Source of the DNA: Daucus carota subsp. sativus
Taxonomy: Eukaryota; Streptophyta; Magnoliopsida; Apiales; Apiaceae
Length of the DNA: 64,000 nucleotides
Assembly (NCBI RefSeq): GCF_001625215.2
Contig: NC_030387.2
Location: forward strand, 31,209,606-31,273,605
Direction of reading: 5' to 3'
The notes under the pieces are model-generated. The model saw nothing but the letters and a program-made list of their open reading frames with translations, was not told the origin of the DNA and did no database searches. The position numbers and the translations under genes were made by a program. This document shows positions 55,201-64,000 of the stretch, in pieces (the stretch's first letter is position 1; the number at the start of each line of letters is the position of its first letter).

Positions 55201-57413
55201 ATCAAGAAAAGACGACCTTTACATGTCCTTATGGTACGTTTGCATATCGCAGACTACCATTTGGATTATGTGGTGCTCCTCCAACCTTTCAACGTTGTAT
55301 GATGGCAATTTTCTCAGATTTTATTGAAAATATAATGGAAGTTTTTATGGATGACTTCTCTGTTTACGGAACATCTTTTGACATCTGTTTGCATAATTTA
55401 GAAAAGGTGCTTTGTAGATGTAAGGAAGTTAGTCTAGTTTTAAACTGGGAAAAATGCCATTTTATGGCACAAGAGGGAGTTGTTTTGGGTCATGTTGTCT
55501 CAAACAGAGGCATCGAAGTTGATAGAGCTAAGGTAGAGGTTGTCGAGTGCTTACCACCCCCAACCTCGGTGAAGGGTGTAAGAAGTTTTCTTGGTCATGC
55601 GGGATTTTACCGCCGCTTTATAAAAGATTTTTCAAAAATTGCTCGACCTCTAACTGAGCTCTTAGGCAAAGATGTCCCGTTTGTTTTTAATGATGCTTGT
55701 GTTGAGGCCTTTGACAGGTTAAAGAAAGCTCTTATCTCTGCTCCAATCATACAACCACCAGATTGGAATTTGCAATTTGAAATCATGTGTGATGCTAGTG
55801 ATCAAGCTATTGGTGCGGTCTTGGGACAAAGGAAGGATGGAAAGCTTCATGCCATCTATTATACAAGTAAGACCCTGGATGGAGCTCAGATTAATTATGC
55901 AACAACGGAGAAGGAACTGCTAGCAGTGGTCTATGCAATGGAAAAATTTCGATCATATCTTGTTGGCTCAAAAGTTATTGTTCACACTGATCATGCAGCA
56001 CTGAAATACTTAATGAACAAGAAAGATGCAAAGCCTCGCTTGATTCGTTGGATTCTACTTCTCCAAGAATTTGACTTGGAAATTAAGGACAAGAAAGGGC
56101 TGAGAACGTGGTTGCTGATCATCTTTCACGTCTTGTTCTTGGTGGGGATTGTGCTAAAGACCTTCCAGTTGATGATTCATTTCCTGATGATCATCTATTT
56201 TCTCTTGCAAGGATAGATGTTCCTTGGTTTACTGATATAGCTAATTATTTGGCTAGTGGTACTGTTCCTCACGGGTATTCATCTCAACAAAAGAAGAAGT
56301 TTTTCTATGATGTGAGGACGCACTTTTGGGATGATCCTTTTCTCTACAAATCTTGTGCGGATGGTGTTATTAGAAGATGTGTTCCCGAAAGTGAGATTGC
56401 CTCTATAATCTCACATTGTCACGATTCACCATGTGGAGGCCATGCAAGTACTACTAAAACTGCTGCAAAGATTCTTCAATGCGGTTTTTACTGGCCCACT
56501 CTTTTTAAGGATGTTCATCTCTATGTTCACTCTTGTGGTCGTTGTCAAAGAACCGGAAATATCTCAAGGAGAAATGAGATGCCTCTAAACAATATACTCG
56601 AAGTAGAACCTTTTGATGTTTGGGGAGTTGACTTTATGGGACCATTCCCTTCATCGTTTGGGAACAAATACATCTTACTCGCTGTCGACTATGTTTCTAA
56701 GTGGGTTGAAGCTATTGCAACTCCTACTAATGATGCGCGTGTTGTGAGAAAATTCTTCAAGAAGACAATTTTTCCTAGATTTGGAGTGCCAAGGATTCTA
56801 ATTATTGACGGAGGAAAGCATTTGCTTGAAAATCGCTTTGAAGCTATGTTGAAGAAATATGGAGTACATCATAAGGTAGGCCTTTCTTATCATCCTCAAA
56901 CTAGTGGTCAAGTTGATATCTCTAACCGTGAAATTAAGACCATCTTGGAGAAGACGGTTGCAAAATCAAGGAAAGATTGGTCTATGAAACTTGATGATGC
57001 ACTTTGGGGCGTATAGGACCGCATTTAAAACTCCTATTGGGACAACTCCATACAGACTGGTTTATGGGAAAGCCTGTCATCTTCCAGTTGAGTTAGAACA
57101 TCGTGCATTTTGGGCCATCAAAAATTTAAATTTTGATCCATTGGCAGCTGGTGAGAAGAGACTTCTTCAACTTAATGAGTTAGATGAGCTTCGTTTTGAA
57201 GCTTATGAAAGTTCTAAGCTTTACAAGGAGAAGACAAAAAGATGGTCAGGTCTTTTTAAAATCCGAAAAGTTTACCCATATGGCTCCGTTGAATTATGGA
57301 ATACGAGTGGTGGAACTTTTAAGGTGAACGGTCAAAGAGTGAAGCATTACAAAGCTGGTGAGCCAATTGTTGAGAAGGTGGAGATTCCACTTTCTACCAC
57401 CTCATCAGAATAA
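52203..57413 (+). pseudogene. Athila unit 1 Gag-Pol (two stops, two frameshifts)
   Basis: The frame starts MHTRSSGTENLIPFDPE at 52203. Gag has the Athila capsid block (HLESFLKKCDMIK, LLKFFSQKKTAKLRNDI). The zinc-knuckle site reads CEICDTQGNTQYAC, where His is replaced by Asn. In-frame TAG codons sit at 53388-53390 and 54015-54017; unit 2 has sense codons at both. Pol follows: protease DLGAS (near 54040); RT with CYLDGYSGFFQIPL, LPFGLCGAP and catalytic FMDD (near 55345); RNase H CDASDQAIGAVLG and HTDHAALKYL; integrase with the HHCC zinc site ([16 protein letters not shown]) and [13 protein letters not shown]; and the C-terminal region to 57413. A one-base loss near 56098 and a one-base gain near 57006 shift and restore the frame around the integrase. 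Not functional. Confidence 0.9.
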
Positions 57414-58240
57414 CTATGTCGGATGTCTAGCCGAAGACATTAAAGAAATGCGCTTTTTGGGAGGCAACCCATGGTTCTTGTAAGCTTGTCTAATAATAAT
57501 AATTATTATAATTATCTTTTATGTTATTATTAGTAGGCTAATTGTAGCAGTAGTAATATTTTATTAGATAGATTTATATATCATTTTTTTTACTCCATCA
57601 AGGTGCCTTGATAAATTGTGTGAAGTGTTTCAGGAATGAAGAAATATTTTATAACAATTTTGAAGTGAAAAAAAAAAAGAAAAAAAAAGAAGAGGTCACT
57701 GAAAATGTTAGAGGGCAGAAATTTTTGGAGCTGCAGTGCTGGCCACAGTTCTCCTCGGCAGAATGATTTGGAGCTATGGCTCGTTGTTCCCTCCTCGTGG
57801 CTCTTTTTTTTCCTTTCTCATTGTGCGTCTTGGCAGTAGGTTTGGAGCCACAGCTCCCCATTCACTCCTCACGGCTCTTAAGTCTCCTGTCCATTTTGTT
57901 ATAAAAGCAGCACTTTTACTTTGCATCCTGTGATGCCGCCCTGGCTTCTCAGCATTCGGCTCATGATCGTTGCAGCCCATCCACAAGCCTGGCTCTGTGC
58001 GCTAGTGAGCCCACTAATATGCGGCCCAGCTTTCTAGTCCATCTTCAAGCCCAAGCGCCGCTGCTTTATTTCTTCTCAAGTTTACACACGGTGGAATGTT
58101 GCGTGCTATCTGAACATGTGAAAGGAAGGTGCACAGCATATTGGGAAATAATAAAAAGCAAGACCAGAGAATCGAACCCTTTACCTGCTGAACACAAGGC
58201 CAACATCTTTACCAGTAGGCCAACATGACTCTTGTGCAAA
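57414..58240. other. Athila 3' region, first part
   Basis: Non-coding after pol, starting with the GGGAGGCAACCCATG block common in Athila elements. Two related segments of about 35 bp (GGAGCTATGGCTCGTTGTTC at 57770 and GGAGCCACAGCTCCCCATTC at 57841) form an imperfect direct repeat. No envelope-like ORF with membrane segments seen. Confidence 0.55.
58155..58230 (-). other. tRNA-like pol III promoter (possible SINE head)
   Basis: On the minus strand there is an A-box-like TGGCCTACTGG (58222-58212) and a B-box-like GGTTCGATTCT (58178-58168), about 44 bp apart as in tRNA genes. The surrounding sequence does not fold into a clean cloverleaf by eye. It may be a tRNA pseudogene or the 5' end of a SINE; no tail or TSD was found. 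Confidence 0.35.
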
Positions 58241-58248
58241 AGGATGGA

Positions 58249-58467
58249 TTATAGGGATGGCAGAAAAAACCGATCTGAATGGATACCTGACCGTTTCGAC
58301 CCGAATGGATCTTACCGAACCCGATATTTTGGATTTGGATTTGATTTTTAGACCCGAACGAGTTTGGATTTGGATTTGGATACTAGGTATTCCGTATCGA
58401 AACCCGACCCGAAATCCGAATCCGATCCAAACCCGATCCAAACCCGAAACCCGAAAAAAAATCCAAA

Positions 58468-58506
<39 letters not shown>

Positions 58507-58974
58507 TACTAATATACTTTTTTCAATTTTAAATCTACTAAATTGTGTTTATATATATATAGGTAGAGTGTGAATGTGTATATTCTTGGGTTATATTGAC
58601 TTTTTTTGTTTAACTAATGAGTTACTTTAAAATTTCATACTCCATATAGTGAAGATTTGTGTTTAGATTTTATTAAATACGGTTCAAGATTTTATTAATG
58701 TGTAATGCTTTATTATTAAAGTAGTTTAGTTTTAAATATAATGAAATTTAAGGGTGAAAAAATCAAAAATAATATTTTTACAATACTATATAAATTTCGG
58801 AATTCAGGTTTTGGATAAACCCGAATAAACCCGAACCCGATCCGAAACCCGTGGATTTGGATTTGGATTTGATATGTGAAACCCGATTGGATTTGGATTT
58901 GGATTTTAAAAATAATTTGGATTTGGATTTGGATATCTCAAATATCCGAACCGATCCAACCCGTTGCCATCCCT
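58249..58974. mobile_element. hAT-like MITE in the Athila 3' region
   Basis: Inverted ends AGGGATGGCA (near 58253) and TGCCATCCCT (58965-58974), flanked by the 8-bp repeat AGGATGGA (58241-58248 and 58975-58982). Four extra bases (TTAT) precede the left end. The inside is mostly GGATTTGGATTT / CCGAACCCGA repeats in opposite orientations near the two ends, and a (TATATG)n run at about 58465-58506. 8-bp TSDs are the hAT hallmark. Confidence 0.75.
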
Positions 58975-58982
58975 AGGATGGA

Positions 58983-60371
58983 ACAATTCAATTTGAACGC
59001 TTCGGGGGAGTTTCTTTTCTAATATTATTATTTATATATTATTATATTATATATTAGATATTTATATATTATTCATTGAGGACAATGAACCATTCTAGTG
59101 TGGGGATGAGTTCTTAATGAATGAAAAAAAATTGTATATGATTTAAAAAAACAAGAAGAAAAATTAGAAAAACATTGTATATTGCCATGTCTTAAGTTTA
59201 GAAAATTCATGTTAGTTGCATTAAATTAGAGCATGTAGTTATTTAATTTTTAGTTTTTTTTTAGTAGTTTTTTTTTCTTTTAGTTTGCATTTGCATAATT
59301 CATGAAAGTATATAATACCGAGTTAATTTCTTGTGATGAGTTTATTCGCATAATTCTTGGCTAGTATTCTTGATCATATGTGATGTCTTGTATGCTTAGA
59401 AATTGCTTGTGCGGAAATTGTTTTTACACTATAAAATGCTCTAGAACCGAGACTTAGGCTAGCTTAATTCTTGAGTCTTTGCTATGAGTCGGGCGTAGAA
59501 TTTTAACTATTCTCTTTTGAGCTTAGAGTATGTAAATCTTAAGTTTGGGGCCTTTCCAAAAAAAAAAAAAAGGTTGAAAATAAAGTATCAAGTACTCCTT
59601 TGAGATCAATGGGTGATAACAAAATGTCATGTGAAAGGGACGATCCATGTGCATGTGCTGGTATTAAGTGATGTACTAGAAATAGAAAATTTTCTTGGTG
59701 ACTTTTCACAACCCTTGGTTACTGGAGAATTACTTGACTAAAAAAAAGATAAATAAAGAGCTAGCGAAGTCTTATGGTGGTCGTAACTCACTTACCCTGA
59801 GAAGCGTTCCGACCTTAGACCGAGCATAGAAAAAAAAAGAGAGAAAAATAGAAGAGAGACATAGAAGTTCCTTGGTGACCCTAAGCTATAGTTGACTCTA
59901 ATGTAACGAAGTGTTTAAGAATTATTCTGATTAACGGCTCATGGTTGAGACTCTGTTGAAGTTTGTTGGTCTCTGTTTTGTTTCATTAGAGAGCATATTA
60001 AGCACACACGAGGCACTCCGTACTTGCAGTGGAAGAGTTGCATAACTAATATGTGACATAGATGAATGCCTTGAATGTTGCTTATTCTGAAGATTATATG
60101 TTGACAAGGTTAATGCTTTCATGATTGTATATGCATATTCATTTAGTTTGCATTCTTGAGACTTGGTAGAAAATAATTGATTTTGTGGGTAAATCTTCTA
60201 TAAACCCTCACGAGACAAAACTCGTCCTACTAGGGCTGCCTAGGGGTTTAACTGCTTGTTGCATGCGCTCAATGCAATCGTGTCATCTACGAAAGTGATG
60301 GTAGTTAGTCATAGATATTTTATTTCGCTTATTTGCCCGAGGACGTGCAAATACTTAGTGTGGGGATATTT
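58983..60371 (+). other. Athila 3' region, second part, with PPT
   Basis: Non-coding. Contains the GAGGACAATGAACC...AGTGTGGGGATGAG block typical near Athila 3' ends, an A-run at about 59557-59570, and the PPT-like GTGTGGGGATATTT (about 60358-60371) directly before LTR 2. Confidence 0.6.
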
Positions 60372-61659
60372 TGATAGAGTATATTTTATATATATTCTAG
60401 ATGATTTTATCCTCATATTTAATTGTATTTTGCATTGATTTGGATATTTATTTAATAGATTTTAATGTTTTATTGCAGAGTGCAAGGAATTTCTAAAGTT
60501 AGAAGGATTTGAAGAAATAAAGCTTAATTGGACTCAAATTTGGATGGAAATTCGGATTCATTGGGCTACACGTATTATTTCGCTGTTTGGGCCATATCTG
60601 GAGTTCCGTACATCAGATTTTGACGATCTTATAGCCCACGCGAAGCTTATAGAATTTTCTTTGATTCAAAGATGGTCCAAGATCCAAAACCCAACTGGAA
60701 AAGCCCAGAAACTGTGGAGAAACCAGACCTGCGAATTTTAATTACAGACTCCTGTTCGGTTTCGGAGACTGCCTTGTAATTTCATTAAAGTATTAAAATA
60801 CTTTTATTCTAGGACATCAATTAGTTTTTATCAGAGATACATACATAGAGTTGGGGAGAGAAGAGAAGAGACTTTTACTTTTCTTCTTGTTCAAGATTTG
60901 AAGATTGAAGGTTGTTTCTCTATTCTCAATAATAGTTTAATTATGCGTTTTTATTACATCTTGTGTTTTGTTAGTTTAATTATGAGTGAGTAGATCTATA
61001 ATCCGGGGTTAAGTTGAACCCTAGCTATGATAGATGCATGATTCCCCCAACCCCAAATTGATTGTTTAATTGCTCTCGCTTATTGAGTTGTGCTGATTTA
61101 CAATTACATGTCAGGCATGATTATGTGATTTGTTTGAACCGATATCTATTTACCATCGGAAGTTGGATTTAGATGGTTGTGATTTATCCAATAAGGACAT
61201 GAAATTCTCCATGGAAATAGGTAGAATGGATTGTTAGGAAGCCAGGATGCTGTGTTTAATGTCTCTAAATTGCATGATACCATGGAAATAGGCTTGATTG
61301 TATTTTTAGAGAAGCCATTAATACTCGGAAGAGGTTAATGGTATTTTATAGGGCGTATCTTTCCTCTTGAGTAATATATTTGATTGATTGGGGTAGGGAA
61401 TCGTAATTGCATTGATTCATGCTAGTGGGGATACTTAATTCTAGATGTTTTAATTAATTGATAAAATCCATATTTGCTTTCGTATAATTAGTATAATCAT
61501 CTCTAAAATATTATTGTGTTCTTTGCTTAGTTGAAATTGGTCAGAAATAACTAGTGTTTGACACATTTGTCTCTGTGCGATCGACTCCGACTTACCCTGC
61601 TACATTGTTAGGAGGATTTGTTGGGATTTTTATTTGATAGGTATACGACAGCCTTGTCA
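60372..61659 (+). repeat. Athila LTR 2 (shared by units 1 and 2)
   Basis: 1288 bp, about 98.6% like LTR 1. It is preceded by a PPT like a 3' LTR and followed by a PBS like a 5' LTR. Confidence 0.9.
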
Positions 61660-61795
61660 AATTTTTGGCGCCGCTGCCGGGGATAAAGTGGTGTTAGATT
61701 AGTCTATTTTTGATATTTTTAGCTAAGTCTTTAGTTGTGTTGCTTCGGCTATTATCTCTTGTTTTCTGATCCTTTGTTTCTAGTTTTCTTGATAT

Positions 61796-64000
61796 ATGCA
61801 CACTCGAAGTTCATGTACAGAAAATTTGATTCCATTTGATCCTGAAATTGAAGCTACAGCAAGAAAGCAATCCGGTGAACAAAGGAGAAACAAAAACAAG
61901 GAGATTATGGGCGAAGAAGTACCAGCGAAATCTTTGAGGGAATATGGCATGCCAGACACTACAGGCGTCATGTCCTCTATTCTCATACCAGCTGTCACAG
62001 CTACTCACTTCGAGCTCAAGCCTCAGTCCATTCAATTCATCTCTAATGATTCTTTTGCGGGCTTGGCTTCTGAAAATCCAGTTGATCATCTCGAGAGTTT
62101 TCTTGAAAAGTGTGATATGATAAAGCTGACCAATGTCCCTGATGATGCTATCAAGTTGCGTTTGTTTCTATTTTCTCTTCGGGATGCAGCTAAGGATTGG
62201 TTGAAAGATGAAGGGCCAAACAAATTTACTACTTGGGATGTTTTAGCAAAGGCCTTTCTACTTAAATTCTTTAGCCAAAAGAAGACTGCCAAGCTAAGGA
62301 ATGACATATCTAATTTTCGTCAAGAAGATATGAATCACTACATGATGCTTGGAAAAGATTCAAACGCCTTCAAAGGCAATGTCCTCACCATGGAATTCCT
62401 GATTGGTTGCTGATCCAAACATTCTATAATGGGTTGACACAAGAGTTTCGAATCTTTATCGATGCCGCATCTGGCGGATCAGTTATGGCAAAGAGTACCG
62501 AAGATGCAAGAACTCTATTAGACGAGATGGCGTCTAATGACAATTATCCTTACAGTGATCGAAATCAACCCAAGAAGGGTGGTAAGTACGATGTTGATGC
62601 TTTGACCATGTTGACGAGTTCTATGAAAGAATTGGCTAATGAGATCAAGGAGCTAAAGTCTGGGTCTTCATCTACAGTTGCTTTATGTGAAATATGTGGT
62701 ACACAGGGGCACACTCAATATGCTTGTCAATATAATTCATCTGATATGTCTATGGAGCAAGCAAATGCCCTTTACAATCAGAATCAGAGGCAACAATACA
62801 ATCCTTACTCCAACACGTACAATCCTGGTTGGAAAGATCATCCAAATTTCTCATACAAGAATAATCAAGCTCAATCTCAACCACCTAGTTTTCAACCAAG
62901 AGCACCTTTCAATGCACCTGTTCAACCACAAAAATCCCACTTGGAGAATCTCTTGGAAGGATTTATTTCATCACAGGTAAAGAAGAATGAGGGCATTGAT
63001 GCAAGTATCAATGAGATGAAAGCTCACAACAAGATGATGGAAAATGCAATTTCTCAATTAGCTCAACAAGTAAATCAACTTGGCAAGTCTTCGGGTCAAC
63101 TTCCTGGCCAAACTGAGCAACCGCCAAGAGGTCATATCAATGCGGTAACTTTGAGGAGCGGAAAAGAATTGCAAGAGCCAGAGTTAAAGGTGAGAAAAAG
63201 TGTTGTGAATCTTGAAGAAGATGGGGAGAAAATTACATCTGAAAAAGTGATAGAGAATGATGCAGTGGAAGAAGAAAAGAAAGAACCTGTCGTTGTTCCT
63301 ATTACACCATATGTGCTACCTGTTCCTTTCCCTCAAAGGTTGGCAAAAGCTAAGCTTGAGAAGAAGTATGGTAAGTTTCTTGACATTTTACAGAAGTTGC
63401 ATATTAACATTCCATTCATGGATGCCATAGTTGAGATGCCTTCTTATGCAAAGTTCCTCAAAGATATTTTGTCAAGAAAGCGAAAGATTGAAGAAACTTC
63501 TACTATTTCATTGACGGCAGAGTGTAGTGCTATCTTGCAAAATACTTTTCCGAAGAAGCTAGCTGATCCGGGTAGTTACTCTATTCCTGTGAAACTTGGT
63601 GATGTTGAGATCAAAAGAGCTCTATGTGATCTTGGGGCAAGTGTGAGTCTTATGCCATTGTCAATCTGCAAAAAGCTTCAGATGGGTGAGCTGAAACCCA
63701 CACGTATATCTCTACAATTGGCAGACAGGACTGTGAAATTCCCTCTTGGTATACTTGAAGATGTTCCTCTCAAGGTAGGAAAATTTTATATCCCATGTGA
63801 TTTTGTTATCATGGAGATGGAGGAAGATGCAAATATTCCTATCATTCTTGGGAGACCATTCTTAGCTACAGCTGGGGCTATTATTGACATGAAAAGTGGA
63901 AGGATTTCTTTTCAAGTGGGAGAGGAGAAGATGGAATTTCAGCTTCGGAATTCAATGGGTCATCCCTCTATGGATGTAACTATAAACAGGGTGGATGCAC
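61796..64000 (+). pseudogene. Athila unit 2 Gag-protease (one frameshift, truncated by the window)
   Basis: Starts MHTRSSCTENLIPFDPE. A one-base deletion near 62330 (after NFRQED) shifts the frame, and the first frame stops at 62413; the shifted frame then appears open to the window end. Unlike unit 1, the zinc knuckle is intact (CEICGTQGHTQYAC, CX2CX4HX4C), and both unit 1 TAG sites are sense codons here. Protease DLGASVSLMPLS is visible near 63630-63665. The single frameshift alone disables gag in this copy. Confidence 0.88.

Larger units (their letters stand above)
50779..61659 (+). mobile_element. Athila-type Ty3/Gypsy retrotransposon, unit 1
   Basis: LTRs 50779-52066 and 60372-61659, both 1288 bp with TGATAGAG..CTTGTCA ends. 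I counted about 18 substitutions between them (roughly 1.4%), so this insertion is older than elements A and B and the Copia. A PBS follows the left LTR, a gag-pol frame covers 52203-57413, and a long 3' non-coding region contains a hAT-like MITE; a PPT (GTGTGGGGATATT) precedes the right LTR. No envelope-like ORF survives. Its left LTR splits NLR4 exon 1. The second LTR is followed by another internal region, so the right-hand insertion boundary and TSD lie outside the window. Confidence 0.88.
60372..64000 (+). mobile_element. Athila unit 2 (continues beyond the window)
   Basis: LTR 2 is followed by a second PBS (TTTGGCGCCGCTGCCGGGGA, about 61664-61683) and a second gag-protease region, nearly the same as unit 1. 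The order LTR-internal-LTR-internal suggests unequal recombination between two copies, or a tandem insertion. The remaining pol and any third LTR are outside. Confidence 0.85.

Noticed and set aside
57414-60371. Athila envelope-like ORF
   Set aside because: No long open frame or membrane segment; the interval is non-coding with a MITE.

Overview
This window is plant nuclear DNA, most likely from a eudicot. The signs are clustered CC-NB-LRR resistance genes with a GT-AG intron, decayed copies of a chloroplast-type HSP70 gene that still have introns, and a dense load of plant Copia, Ty3/Gypsy and non-autonomous LTR retrotransposons plus MITEs. I cannot name the genus. There are no rRNA genes, CRISPR arrays or bacterial features. 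Only two host genes look intact; almost everything else is transposon or pseudogene.

Region 1 (1-17.3 kb) is a nest of retrotransposons at three levels. The outer element is the 3' part of a Tat-type Gypsy element: a + strand integrase tail, then an antisense gypsy-type-transposase-like ORF, then a PPT and 3' LTR. It is broken on the left by a Gypsy LTR (minus strand, to 1404). In its middle sits a complete 12-kb Copia element (2966-14995, minus strand, TSD TAAGA, LTRs differing at 2 of 571 positions). The Copia carries gag, pol and a very large extra third ORF.

Region 2 (18.3-50.8 kb) is the resistance-gene cluster, all NLRs on the minus strand. NLR1 (18.6-19.6 kb) is an exon-1-only pseudogene. 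NLR2 (20429-24239) and NLR3 (34235-37406) each predict 923 aa from two exons. NLR4 (39.1-50.8 kb) is wrecked by deletions and three LTR-element insertions. HSP70 fragments on the + strand lie beside NLR1, NLR2 and NLR3, so NLR plus HSP70 fragment looks like an old segmental duplication unit.

Three non-autonomous LTR elements were inserted later: A (27842-34064), B (39444-42823) and C (43949-49196). Each has a 5-bp TSD, PBS and PPT, no recognisable protein domain, and its own internal tandem repeat (44 bp, 73 bp, and 69 bp organised into about 363-bp higher-order units). Several MITEs decorate introns and flanks.

Region 3 (50.8-64 kb) is an Athila-type Gypsy element with its 5' LTR in NLR4 exon 1. 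Its gag-pol carries two nonsense codons and two opposite frameshifts. After its second LTR (60372-61659) another PBS and gag-protease follow, giving LTR-internal-LTR-internal order; the second unit leaves the window at 64000.

All calls come from reading the sequence and recognising motifs. No database search was run. LTR ends rest on TG..CA termini and TSDs; splice sites rest on GT-AG and reading phase.
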